64,000 nucleotides of DNA. It comes from Bisporella sp. PMI_857 (taxonomy: Eukaryota > Ascomycota > Leotiomycetes > Helotiales > Helotiaceae). Under the pieces are notes generated by a model, which saw nothing but the letters and a program-made list of their open reading frames with translations, was not told the DNA's origin and did not search any database. Shown here piece by piece: positions 1-11,338 of this stretch; position 1 is the first letter of the stretch; every line of letters begins with the position of its first letter. The DNA lies in assembly GCA_021307315.1 (NCBI GenBank), contig JAJSPD010000014.1, positions 62,001 to 126,000 on the forward strand. Direction: 5' to 3'. The position numbers and the translations under genes were made by a program.

Positions 1-970
1 AGAACTACTATTACAAATATATCTAGCACATGTGTTCCTCGATTTGATATATTGAACTCTTGTGGTTATCCACCATTTTCCCTTCACACGTAATGCCTCA
101 GGTATCATCCAACGGGACTATTACATTACAATAAGGCAAGCGATTAAAATACACCCGCTGTATACTCCACTTTTTCCTACACCGGGTGTATTTTAATCAC
201 TTGCCTTACAATAAGCGGTGCCCTGGCAATGAAATGCTGATTAATCACACGTGATCTATAATCACATGTATATTCAACTTCTATCTTTCTTATTTCATCA
301 CATCTACGACTCTCCTCCAAGATCATGACGACAGGTTCATGTTTCGTTTCATATTACATTTTGTGTTATTATCACATCTATCAGAAGTAGCCAGCCGATA
401 ATGGTGAGATGGTCCATGCCAACCTTGACTCAGTTGCCGGCAATTGCCTCTACCCTGGGGGGGGTTCTGTTTAGCAATACTTCCATTCTCCGGCTCATTT
501 CCTTCATTTCCCTCATTTCGAACTCGACTTCCGTCCTCTTCTACTTAATACTTGCATTTCCAACTACTTTCGTTGTCTCATGCCTCATCAAATTGGCCAT
601 GATTCGTGCCCTGTGGGTTGCCTTGGTGCGAGTCGGCTGAGGAGGCAGCTCAAGCTTCACCACATGCGATAGCGCACAATTCCTTATCATTGGTATTGCT
701 TATCAACATGGACCTTTACATAATGGCGACATTTGATATGAAGTTATGTATACCCGATCAACAGATTTACTCTTTAGACTCGCTCATAATTATTCAGTTA
801 GAGACCCGCTCTCAGATATGTTTTTGTGTAAACGTGAGATCATAGCGCTCTGGTAGTTAGGCGTGAATAGTATCCCAAGTCGTCAATCGTGCCGCCAACC
901 GACGAATTTAAGTATCCAAATAAGTGCATAATACCAAAATGGATATGATATCAGCCTTGTCATTGCTGAT
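1..970. other. Left edge, no gene recognised
   Basis: Apart from the hairpin element at 126-215 I see only short overlapping reading frames of up to about 80 codons with no recognisable product. The segment lies downstream of the DUF1479 gene and probably includes its 3' untranslated region. Confidence 0.5.
126..215. mobile_element. Miniature hairpin element with flanking direct repeats
   Basis: Arms at 134-156 and 184-206 are inverted copies of each other (22 of 23 bases match), separated by a 27-base loop. The same 10 bases, TTACAATAAG, occur at 126-135 and 206-215, immediately outside or overlapping the arm ends. Long terminal inverted repeats plus a target-site-like duplication are the layout of a MITE; an 8-bp duplication would fit the hAT superfamily, but the overlap between repeat and arm leaves the exact boundary open. 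The element has no coding capacity. It could instead be a chance hairpin, although the flanking repeat makes that less likely. Confidence 0.55.
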
Positions 971-2609
971 TCACGTAGAACTCCCACTCTCGAGGATGTT
1001 GTTCGCGGTTCTCAGCATCCTCGTCTCGCCCTCTAGCAGTTGCTGCTCATTCTCGACCCACTTTGTTAAACCCATAGCCCTCATACCCGCCTCTCCTACA
1101 AGCTTGTGCACGGAATTGACGCCTGGTCGGCCTACATGGTGACTCTCCCCAATACCGCCAGGGAAGTCGGGTCCTGGTGTTCCTTGGAGGAAGGCATCGC
1201 GTTGTAGAGCAAGGTACTCGGCATTTGCTTCTGTAAGCGGACAAACTGGGATATAGAGCACACTGGAATCAAATTTTCCATGGTGCACTGAATCGACGGC
1301 GTGGATAGCTACACAAGTGTTAGTGAAGATAGGTTAGGAAGGAATAAGAACAAGGCGTCTTACCATCACAATGCCAAGCAACGTAGTCCCCTGGCTCAAT
1401 CTTAGGGATATGCACCATAGACTTCGCCAATTCAAGATGAGGATGTAGAGAATTATTAAGCTCCTGACTGTGCCCGGGCGTGGCACCTTGCAAAGTTGCG
1501 GTGATGTCTGGCTCGAATTTCCAATTCTTCTCGTCCAAGTATGCTTGCGTATAATTTCCAAACGCGTCGGTCTCCGGCGGCGAGATAGCAGTAAAGAAAG
1601 GACGAAGCAGCATATATGCGGTCGTCAAACGGACCATGGGATTGACCAAAAGAGTGCCTTCGCCAGGGCCAGTCCATGACATCGATAACCAGCCTTGGAA
1701 CATGCGGAACATAGAGCAAGCGCCTGCTCCGTTGTAGAGATCAGTCTGAGCGGCTAGCCTACAACTCGACTCCCAAGGGTCATATTTATCCCATTCTCCT
1801 TTCCAGATCTTGTCGTAGACCCCAGACACGCCGTATCCCGTCTCTTCCCAGCGCTCTACACTCCCGCCATCTACATGCGGGCCAAGCGCAAACCCTGCAT
1901 CACCTGGTTGTCTTATCCGCAAGCGGTCTGCATACGTGACAGGATGGCGTGTAGATATCAAGGCGTCGGGATCTTTGGTATGCCACGTTTTCATGAGAAG
2001 TCGTTGTGTTGATAACATATTTGGGTGTGAGCGGGCTTTTACTTGAGAGGGCGACCAATAAAGTTCAAACACTTGAGGATCATGGGGAGGGAATGCTATG
2101 AAGCACGCCATAAGTATTTTGTATTTTGGATCTCTAAGCACCCATTACTGACCTTTTGTTGAAGGATTGGCTTTCACATATTGCTCAACCTCATCTTTAT
2201 AACTCCTTGCCTCATCCGGAGGGACAACACCTCGGATAACCGCCACACCTCGCCGTTTCAATTCAGCCTGAAATTCCAGGTCGTTCTTATAGAGATCTGA
2301 GTATCGTATAGAAGGAATAATGGCCGAACCGTGTCTTTTGATCAAATCGGTTTCCTCCTTTAGAGCCGCTAGCAGCCTTCGCCAGCTTGATTGCAATTTC
2401 TCCTCGTTGCCTTGGATGAGTTTCCTTTTGACAGTTCCAAACCGAGGGGGCAATTCAGCAACTGGCCCGTTTGAGAGAGAGACAAAAACAGATGAAATAT
2501 CTCCCTCCTTCTTCACTCGCGCCGCAGATGATGCAAGTCGTTTCTGGACTGCACCACTAGCCAATGAGAGCGTAGCGGAAGGGTGAAGACGAGAGACTGA
2601 GGACATCAT
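971..2609 (-). CDS. DUF1479 (YbiU-like) family protein, putative Fe(II)/2-oxoglutarate oxygenase fold
   Basis: Three exons: 2609-2153, 2095-1364 and 1308-971, with 55-57 nt introns whose junctions close in frame to give 508 residues. The protein resembles the DUF1479 family (E. coli YbiU and fungal homologues). Visible features are a central segment with HVDGGSVERW, which looks like the HxD part of a 2-oxoglutarate-oxygenase metal site, a later YVAWHCD/AIHAVDSVHH stretch assembled across the second intron, and a C-terminal region rich in short conserved-looking motifs. The first 35 residues are rich in Ser, Arg and Ala with no acidic residue before about residue 37, so a mitochondrial presequence is likely. 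Two in-frame ATGs (2609 and 2606) are adjacent. The gene is divergent from the Zn2Cys6 regulator starting at 3116. The family assignment comes from memory of the family; the substrate is unknown. Confidence 0.85.
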
Positions 2610-3115
2610 GGTGGTACAATAAAAATCAATGTGGAGAAAATATCTTACATCCGAATCTCTTCACGCATCACTCGAGAGGGATATATATACATGAACATAG
2701 CGAACCATGAGTATGCTCACCCGCTCTCTTTCGAGCGGAACCGTCTAAAAGAAGTAAAGCATGTCGGGCAGTTTCCCCGCAAAAGGCGTTGTGGGGTAAA
2801 CTCCTCCAATGATGTCGAATGAGAGTCGTTTGTTAGAGTGGCAAATGGCGGGGAGATCCTAAAACGAAAAACGCCTCCCAGAACCTTCATACCTTCCGAC
2901 AAGCAGTGCAGACGGCAATAACAGCTAAGCCTTGTTAATGTATTATCATCTGTATGTATGGGGATGACTGTGCCAAGCTGCGACGACATAGACAGGCGCC
3001 CACCACGTGGATCTCCAATAAGACCAGCCCTAGAGAGTTTCTGCATCACCAGTCACGTAGAGGAACAGACCTCCACGGGAACTCTTCTCATAAATCTGGT
3101 TCTGCCCAACTCTCG
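2610..3115. promoter_or_regulatory. Divergent intergenic region between DUF1479 gene and regulator
   Basis: About 500 bases separate two start codons pointing away from each other. An in-frame extension of the regulator reading frame runs back to an ATG at 2954, so part of this interval could be transcribed leader or coding. I see no clear operator. The arrangement would allow the regulator to control the oxygenase gene, which is inference only. Confidence 0.4.
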
Positions 3116-5213
3116 ATGGAGGTAACCTTTGTGGGGCCTCATGAGCATGACCCTGCGCAGAAAAGGCGACCTAAAGCATGCGAGTCCTGCAAAAGGAGAA
3201 AAGTTAGTACCCCGAAAAATGTCCATGGGCTGAGGCGAAATCACATATAGGTTTTGACACATTGAGAAGACGCAATTGGATATAGCTTCCTTGCTCGCAG
3301 TCATCAGATCCAATACTCACAAGTTCTAGAAACGATGTACACACTCTAGTTCCTCCTTGTCGGCAGGAATATCAAGCTCAAGTGCCCAAATCCACGGCCC
3401 GCTCACCACACCTCCTCCGGACAGCGGCTTCCGGTCGCCTCTACTAGCCAAGGCCTCCCAATCTAGCATCCATCGGTTTGTCGGAGATTTAAATCCGGAG
3501 GCAACGTTCTTAGAGCCAGTGCCAGCGACTCCTGAGGAAGCGACTCAACCACAGTCTACACGTGATCCCGTCGGAATATGGGTTAACAAGCGCGATGCTG
3601 TGGGTGGAGAGAGCTATGTGGCCGGAAGAGATAATGATAATGCCGGTATTAATGGTCTGAGGAGATCCATCATTAATGATGCTACAGCGCTTGAAGCCTC
3701 GGACGAACTCGCCCTACTAAAGATTTATCTTTCCAGGGTTCACCCGATACTGCCGATTCTCGACGAGGCCGAATTTTGGCAGGGCTATGGTGACAAAACA
3801 ATATCATGCCTACTGGTCAAAGCAATCTGTCTCGTGGCGGCAAAGGACCAGCGAGCAGAACCATACCTCCGCCTCAGTCCAAATAGAACCATTACACTAA
3901 AACCAAGAGATTTCTCAAACATAATTCACAGCTACATGAGAAATGCTTTGAGGAGAGACACACCGTGTGATAAAATTACATTAATCAGGGTTCTTACTCT
4001 CATGTCGCTACATACGGAAGGGTTTGATGGAGCTGAAGAAGCCTCGATGTATCTAGCACAAGCAATACATCATGTGCATTCCATCGGGCTCCATCATGAA
4101 AACACCGGCAATCGAGCAGACATCGAATCCATGAAAAAGTTGTTCTGGTGCATATGGAGTCTGGATAAATTGAATGCGGCTACCAATGGCAGGCCGGTCA
4201 TGGTTGCGGATCGTGACGTTGGTGTAGCCATGTATGTGTCAAGCAAGCCTGAAGATGCAGCTTTCCAAGTGTGGTTGAAGATAGCAACGACGTTAAATCA
4301 AGTGATTGATCTATACCGACCATCTACGGCGCCGTCTGTTACAGGGTGGGATGATGACTTTCCTATATTTGAGGACATCGTAGACAAGCAAAGCGGATGG
4401 CATTTGCATTCATCTGTTCTTGGTATGGACTCTCCTTCATTGAAAGCATGGCATATCTCTAATCCTATTATAGCCAGTCTGCACCTGTTTTACCTGATTG
4501 TCGCCATCCTGTCTTCACGATCTAAGGGAATCAGAGACGTTCCTCGAGCAACGCCATCTTATGTACGGCAAAGTCTATCTACGCACCAAATCATAAGTCT
4601 GATGGACGGAACATCAGAGCGGGACCTCTCCCCACTACCAATCTATCCTTACGGGGTGTCTCTCGCCCTGTCAGTTGCATATAAACACATGCGACAATCT
4701 CGACTCGGGCACCAGCAACGTCAAGCGCGAGCCGACTTCCAAGCCTGCTTTAAAATCCTCCAAGATCTCAGCAGCACGTGGTGGTCCGCGGAAATCATGG
4801 CTACGCTGGCGGAAAGGGTATTGGTTGAGGTTAATAAAGTTCCAGGCCTCGCTGGCTTCAGCGTGCATCTAATCCAAAGAGGACAGACTTCTAATACACC
4901 GCCAGGACCTAGCTCAGGGCAAGCCGTCGATTTGCAGCCGCAAAGTCTCCATGATAGACAGAACAGCAACAACTCCGCGCTGGGACAAAATGACCAGGGC
5001 ATCCACCATATCATGAGCGAAGACCAGCAACCACAGGAGAACCTCGGAGGACGCAACGATCCTGCAGCCTTGCAGCCTACGGAGCAGGGAAATCTCGGAT
5101 TCTACGACCTGAACACGATGGCTTTTGACGGCATGGATGATATATTCGGGGCATACATGGATCCCAACTTCCCAATCAACTTCGAGGACGTCGTTACCTT
5201 GCAATCAGGCTAA
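3116..5213 (+). CDS. Fungal transcription factor with shortened Zn2Cys6 cluster and fungal-specific regulator domain
   Basis: Two exons, 3116-3202 and 3330-5213, joined by a 127-nt intron (donor GTTAGT, acceptor TTCTAG), give 656 residues. The join creates RPKACESCKRRKKRCTH, the first half of a zinc cluster (Cys22, Cys25, Cys32), followed by a Ser-rich stretch and then RFVGDLNPEA at about residue 75. That last motif is typical of the AmdR/CTF1-type group of regulators. The middle of the protein (about 110-400) has the look of the fungal-specific transcription factor domain (PF04082), with YLSRVHPILPILDEAEFW near its start and a later NGRPVMVADRDV. The C-terminus is Gln/Asn-rich and acidic, consistent with an activation region. 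No second Cys triplet follows the first, as I recall from some members of this group. The start at 3116 is chosen because the protein then begins shortly before the basic zinc region; an upstream in-frame ATG exists at 2954. Confidence 0.8.
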
Positions 5214-6148
5214 TGATTTTGATAGTTGTCTTTTTGCAGCAGGGAGCTATGCGTAACGAACCCGCTCGATATGCCGTGAAAATTGGCACGCTGGCAGGAA
5301 GGGTGAACACGAGCCTCTGACGAAAGGGAGGTTTGGTAACGCTCTTGGATGGGGCTCCGGGATGGGAGCTTATATACCAGGTTTTAGTCGACGTGCTGGA
5401 GCCGGTTTATATCCCCGCTTGGTCTCTATCTCGGAGCTTGCGAACATCACCCCCGAGAGGGACAAGGGGACAAAAAACAGCAACAGCCCGCAAATTACCA
5501 AGCAAGAACTGCGGTTCGAAGATGGCGAGCAGAAGCTGGAATATGTATGCATATATTGAGCCATGTTTAAACGTTGGGACAGCAGCCCCAAGGACAATTC
5601 TATGCGCGTGCTTAAAGGATGATCTATGAGCCCGGGAAGCTTGAAAAGAGAATGTTGAATATATATGAACATCATTCCGGTATCAGTTCTCGCATGCCGT
5701 GTTGAATTTCCTTTTTAAATAAGTGTAAAAAAAAAAAAAAAAAATAGGCCGTAATGTTACTACGAGTAATGCGCACCCCTTTCTAATGTGTTTTGTCCCC
5801 CCCAACATGTTGGAACCCAAAATGCGCCTAAATGATCGCGGATCTCTGCCGTCCAAAAAAAAAAACAATTAAAAAATTAATCGAGGGGGGTGTTCATGCT
5901 GAATGAATCCTTTCTTCTTTCGTGCCATCATGTCATAGCGTGTGCCGACTGCATCATGTCCCCATGCTTCTCAAAAGTATATGTTTATGTATGCAGCAGC
6001 ACCAAATTTCCCATGATCTTTTTTCGTTTTCCCGGTCCAAAACTCCACATCCCACACGCAAAAATAAGGAAAGTGCAACCCCAGCGAAAGGCCGCAATGA
6101 TGAAAGGGTGAAAAAATACCACAGGCACCAGCCGTATTCGTACATGTT
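5214..6148. other. Convergent 3' intergenic region
   Basis: This lies between two convergently transcribed regulators. It holds an 18-base A tract at 5727-5744 and several shorter A runs, consistent with untranslated 3' ends. No coding signal beyond short overlapping frames. Confidence 0.5.
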
Positions 6149-8240
6149 CTACAGACTTCTCGAATTGCCCTTGGCGAACTCCCCGTCCAGCAAGCCCCGC
6201 AAATCAGTGTCAAGGGCATAGAAGTCATCCGTTGGGTCGCCGAACTCGTTAAGGAACGACCAATCCTCTGGGCTCAGGTAGCCATCGCTGCCATTCGGCT
6301 TCTGGTCCTGGTTCTGCGAGAAGGGGGTTGGTAGTCCGAAGGGCGATTGCATCGGCGCCGTGGGCGCCACGTTGAGGCGACCATGGAGTTCTGAGTTGAG
6401 GTCGAAGGCTAAGAATTTGTGTTAGATGGGAAACTGGAGGGAGGATAGAGCATGAGAAACATACCATCTGCCAGTAGTTGGTGGCGAGCCCCGGCTGTTT
6501 TCCAACTCTTGCCCAGCACGGATAGCCAGTGAATGCAGAGCTTGAGACGTCGTCGGGTCTCGAGACTGTCGTTATTCTGTACCTGCTTGGAGTGGTAGAG
6601 TAATGTGCTAGCTGCGGTGAATATGGGGAAAACCATATCACACGGAAGACCAGGGAGGCGGTCGAAGTACTTTTCCAGAATGAGGCAAATGTTATTTGCA
6701 GCTTGCAGACACACTTCCAAGGGGCTGGTGGAAGATTCTGTAATGCTTGATATAGTTTGCCACCGTGCGATAAATGGCCGGTGAACAAGAATTGTACCTT
6801 GCCACATTATCTAACGTAGTGTTAGCTTTTCTAGAACTGGAACAACTCGTCTCAGTTCACTTACCACACAGTTGCATACAGTTGCAGGAACGGATGTGAG
6901 ATCTTCAGAAAGATCCAGTCTAAGCTGTGACGCCTCCAGGCTTCGCGACCACTCCTTCAACGCCAACCAAAGCTTGATTCGCTTTGTCTCCCCTTCAGCG
7001 GGTGTTTTCCGGAGAGAGTTTCGTGCACTCAGCCCGTAAATCTCTCTGGCTATCCGCTCCATAATCATTGATAGTGCTATCGTGGTATGAAAAGCTGACA
7101 TGGTACGGAGCTTGACAGATGTGTTGCGAACCTGTTCGGACTGCCCTCTGTCTCGGACGTATACCGACATCAGCTCGAACTCATCTGCTTCTGATGCGGA
7201 CGGATACGGGCAATCGACTTCCTCTGATCGCAAGACAACTGGTCGACCCATCTCGCACGAGAGCATTTTTTCGAGAATGTATAGATTCCACCATAACCGA
7301 GACCGCACTTCCCCGTTTATTGCATCTCCAGGCGGGTGTGGTCGATGCAGTCGCAATTCAATAGCCATCGATGACGCGATACCGCACAAGACGGCAGCAC
7401 GGGAATATTCTGCGACGCCGTGTTGTTGCAGAGAGAGGATGGTGAGGACCTGGCAATTGAGTATAGATGGTTGAAGCGCATTGGCGAGTCGTGTCTCGGT
7501 CCCACCGTCAGCTTCTTGCAGTAATTGCATGGCCTCTTCAAAGAACACCTGTGGCTCAGAAAACCTCTGTACGATTGTGTTTGTCGCGAATGGCTGTGGC
7601 TTATTATCTATGCAAGCTGCGATGGCATAGATTGCGGCAACCAAGGCGGCAGGCATATTCTCTCCGGGACGTCTGTAGTCGAGGCTGGCATACATTGGCT
7701 TGTATAGAATTGGCCATATTGGATGGATATAGCTGAAGAATTTCTGGAAAAGACGAGTGGATAGCTCGGGGGGAAGATTGGTTGATTCCTTAGGTTTCGG
7801 GGCCGCAGATAGGGACCGATCTCCCGGCTGGTTTATTGGCGCAAGCCGCTCATCTCGTGGAGGGAATTGAGATGGCGGAGGAAGATTGGCGCGCATATGA
7901 GGACTTCCGAAGCCATTTCTATGAGTTACACTATGGTTGGAGTCAGTCAAGTCCAAAACGCGACACTCCCATCGATGCCGGCGCATCGCTCACTCCTCGG
8001 GCCGGGCACAAGGTTTACTGACCTGCGCTTCGATATGCCATATTCACAATCAAGTCCTCTGTTTTTGCAAGGCGTGCAAAAAGGGATTGCCCCGTCGCAC
8101 TTGATCTTCTTGTTTCCGCATGGCTTACACGCCTGTGAGACTCGTTTGCGCGCCTGGAGGCCTGGGGACGGTGTAGTGATTGGGGCCGGATGCGGCTGTT
8201 GTTGCGGCTGCGGCTGCGGTAAATGATATTCTGGATTCAT
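6149..8240 (-). CDS. Zn2Cys6 transcription factor with fungal-specific regulator domain
   Basis: Four exons, 8240-8023, 7930-6865, 6810-6465 and 6408-6149, with introns of 92, 54 and 56 nt, give 629 residues in one frame. Near residues 37-65 there is a complete zinc cluster, C-x2-C-x6-C-x6-C-x2-C-x6-C (from ACKPCGNKKIKCDG to LDCEYG), preceded by a Gln/Pro-rich N-terminus. A fungal-specific regulator domain follows, recognisable from FFSYIHPIWPILYKP and, further on, ILEKMLSCEMGRPVVLRSEE. The C-terminal 40 residues are acidic and aromatic (PEDWSFLNEFGDPTDDFYAL), typical of an activation domain. The target pathway cannot be told from sequence. On the coding strand, 18 consecutive C residues end only three bases before the start codon. 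Confidence 0.9.
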
Positions 8241-8780
8241 TTTGGGGGGGGGGGGGGGGGGAGGTAAGGGGGGGTGGTCGCGAGGACCGTGGGTGATCGC
8301 GGGAAGATCAAGAAGAGGATGGCAATACGATCAAACTAAATAGTTGGCATATCGGATTTAGGTATTGTCGAGAAGAGGTTGGGGTCTTGTGAGGGGGGGG
8401 TATTTTGGTGGTGGTTTGTAGTTGGGTAGTTGTGGGAGAGAGAGAGAGTCGCAAGAGCCGGTTGAAATGAGTTCCCGGCAGCTTACCCGCGGGGTGAGGA
8501 AACGAATTTTACTGGGTATAGGGGGGGGAGGCCGAAGTTAACAGGGCTGCTGCTGCTGCTGTAGGCTGCTGCTAGGCTACAAGTGGGGTCTGTTTGGGGG
8601 GGGGGGTAAGAGTAGGGAAAGAGGGGGGGTTGATTGTAGAATTGTAGGGTTGTACTTAGGGGCGTAGGGTATAGGTTGTAGGGTGTACTAGGGGGAGGGT
8701 TACGGGCGGTCTACAGGGGGGGAGGGGGTTTAACAAGTGATTTACAGGGGGCTTCGGGACCTACGGTGTGTGTGTGTGTG
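8241..8780. promoter_or_regulatory. G-run-rich leader/promoter region of the Zn2Cys6 regulator
   Basis: This segment directly upstream of the regulator at 6149-8240 contains many runs of four or more G on the + strand, including 18 G at 8244-8261 and runs near 8394, 8521, 8596, 8625 and 8716. It also has CTG/TGC triplet repeats near 8547-8571 and a GT repeat at 8766-8780. The transcript of the minus-strand gene would carry C runs, so G-quadruplexes could form on the template strand. Promoter activity is inferred from position only. Confidence 0.45.
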
Positions 8781-10329
8781 TTTTCCTTTCTATGTCTGTG
8801 TGTCTTTTTTGTTCGGCAACCCGGATACGAATTCCCATCCATCGTAAAGATTAACGTACGTACGGCAGAAATCTTCGGTGTTATTTTGAAGACACGATCA
8901 CACTTCGGGATGGGATTGGCTCCTTGGGGGTTGGTTCATTCAGTCATATCGCGCGTATTCCTCCGTGCACGCTCGCATCCGATTATCCCTGATTGTGTTT
9001 TTCTTTCGTTCTTACATTCTTTCGTTTCGTTTCCCGTGTCCCGGTTCCGTATCCAGCCCACCTCGTTCGTTCATCATCATCATCATCATCATCATCCTTT
9101 TATAAATAGTTAGCATGATCCATTCCATTTCCCTTTGTACACCCTCGCCCTCCCACCAATCTCGGGCACCCGCGACAGCCCTGGAGCAAAAAAGATGCCG
9201 TGTCGGCGATCACTCTGAGGTGGTACAGTACTGTACAGTAACAATGCCAAATCTTGTGCCCTTGCCATGCACGAAATCATAATCCAATAATCGTCCACCA
9301 TCCATACCTTGGGACATCCATTTCATTTGAGGCGCGTCACACAGTCTCATTGCTGAAATGCAAGGGCACGACAAAGGCTTGACTATATGGAAGTCACGTG
9401 TGCTCGGATAGATTTGCTGTAGCGGACTTGTGGACTAAGGCATCCGTCAATACTTTCTCGGTGTAGCTCGAGGAATGGTATCCGATATATTCGTACTCAT
9501 ATGCCATATCTGGTTTCTTTATTCAAGGCTAAGGTAATCTGAAAATATTTCATGCATGAGATGCGCTCTGTGGATGTATGTGAGTTCAGCTTCCAATTTA
9601 TCAATGAGACCTTAGACACCGCGATAAATCGAAGCTGAAGAACCGAGGAAAGTGGTTGGTCATGATCCTATTTATGGCTCCCCTCCTACTTCAGCTCATC
9701 TGCAATAGCCCAGCATACGATTATACAACCACTTAGATGAGCTTTCCCACCGAGCAGATGCTGTCGTACTTTGCTGTTCAACTTTTGGAACATGCTGGTA
9801 GGATAACCTACTTGAAATGGCGATAGGCTCAGAACTTTTTTCTCGGTGGCGCACACCGAACCTTACAGAACATTTCCACCTCCTCATTTTGAGCAGGTAG
9901 AAGAGATCGATATCAATGTACCCACTCTTGAGGCTCAATCCCATTCTTCCGTTTTGTATTCACGTGAAAGAAGAAGGCAAAGGTCGCATGCCTTTTCTTT
10001 TATCTTTCACCCCGGACTTCGCAGTCCGTCTGCTGTGCCAAGCATCTTCACTTCTTGGCGTCAGGAACGAGCTTGGCTCCAATAGTCAGGTCCTTAACCC
10101 AGATTTAACCAGATCTGCTGCATCGCCGTCTTCCGAAGATACACACTTCAATTCCACTGGTCAATCGACCGGCGATCATGTAAATGTCCTAGGAACAACA
10201 TGCTGGGTTTCTTTGCTTGGGTCAGGCCAACCTGCATCACTCCGATAGATAGTGAAAAAATGTATATAATCATCATGCTTTCAACCAGTGATTGCTGTGC
10301 TCCAGCTACCTCTGTTGATCATCGCCAAT
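8781..10329. other. Intergenic region with simple repeats
   Basis: A CAT microsatellite occupies 9071-9096 and a 14-base palindrome built on GTACAGTACTGTAC lies at 9223-9236. Open frames here are short and overlapping and I recognise no product. The last few hundred bases should contain the promoter of the nuclease gene starting at 10330. Confidence 0.45.
9071..9096. repeat. CAT trinucleotide microsatellite
   Basis: Eight consecutive CAT units in a non-coding stretch. Simple repeat with no evident function. Confidence 0.9.
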
Positions 10330-11338
10330 ATGCAGCTTCTAAATCTCCTCACAGGTACCGCTTTGGTCGCCTGTGCTTCTGCATTCAACACTGATGTTCA
10401 TAATCAGATTGGGTTCGTAAGTCGCCCAGCATCATTTGCCGCCTTGACACGAAAGTGGGAGTTAATGGAATGCACAGATGGCTGAAAAGTACCTAACCCA
10501 CGAGGCCCAAAACATCATCAACAAGATTCTGGAACCGGAATATGCTACATCCATTGGGCGTGCCGCCGCATGGGCAGATAGCTACCGAAAGGTGCCAGAA
10601 GGAGCCTACACCTACCAGTGGCACTGGATCGACTCGCTCGACACTCCTCCCGCAGTTTGCAACACCTACTATAACCGCGACTGCACAAAAGGAGGTTGCA
10701 TTGTGTCTGCAATCGCGAACCAGACCGTTATCCTACGGGACTGTATCAAGGCTGCTAAGGCCGGCAAGCTCACTGGAGGCACCAACCTCACATGCTCATA
10801 TGCGTTGAAATGGATTGTGCATTTCACCAGTGATTTGGCTCAGCCTCTGCATACTTCGAATCTTGGTGAAGGCGGAAACGCCTTCAGCGTATCTTATGGC
10901 GGAAAGACCAACAACTCGGTCCTCCATTCCATCTGGGACGGCGCCATCATCTACTCCCGCGCGAACAAGACCTCATTTTCGAACCAGACCATCGATCCCT
11001 ATTTCGAGGGATTGGTGAAGCGTACCAAGGCCGACAACTTTTTCGAGCCAACAGATAGCTGGATCTCGTGCACCGATCCCGCCACGCCAGTCGCGTGCGC
11101 CATGGCATGGGCCAAGGATTCAAACATCTGGAACTGCGATTACGTCTATAGCCAAGACTTTACGAAGCCGGATCTGAAAACGAGCGGATACTTCGAGGGT
11201 GCTTACCCGATTGTGGAGTTGCAGGTGAGCAAGGCCGCGTTAAGGTTGGCAACATATCTCAATAAGTTGGTGGAGGGACGATATGACAAGGACCGGGAGG
11301 TGATATTGAGGGTTAATCCTGCTTGGAAGGAATTATAA
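10330..11338 (+). CDS. Secreted S1/P1-type zinc-dependent nuclease
   Basis: Two exons, 10330-10416 and 10478-11338, with a 61-nt intron, give 315 residues. The first 18 residues form a signal peptide ending in ACASA. The mature protein shows nearly all metal ligands of the S1/P1 nuclease family: His in NTDVHNQIG, Asp in AAWADSYR, His in YQWHWID, an HxxxD in VHFTSDLAQPLH followed by a His six residues after that Asp, and another HxxxD in LHSIWD. Paired cysteines and several N-glycosylation sequons (NQT, NLT, NNS, NKT) fit a secreted enzyme. These enzymes hydrolyse single-stranded DNA and RNA and 3'-nucleotides, with a role in phosphate and nucleoside scavenging. The family's N-terminal Trp, whose amino group ligates zinc, is Phe here (codon TTC), so the mature end begins FNTDVH. 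Confidence 0.93.
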
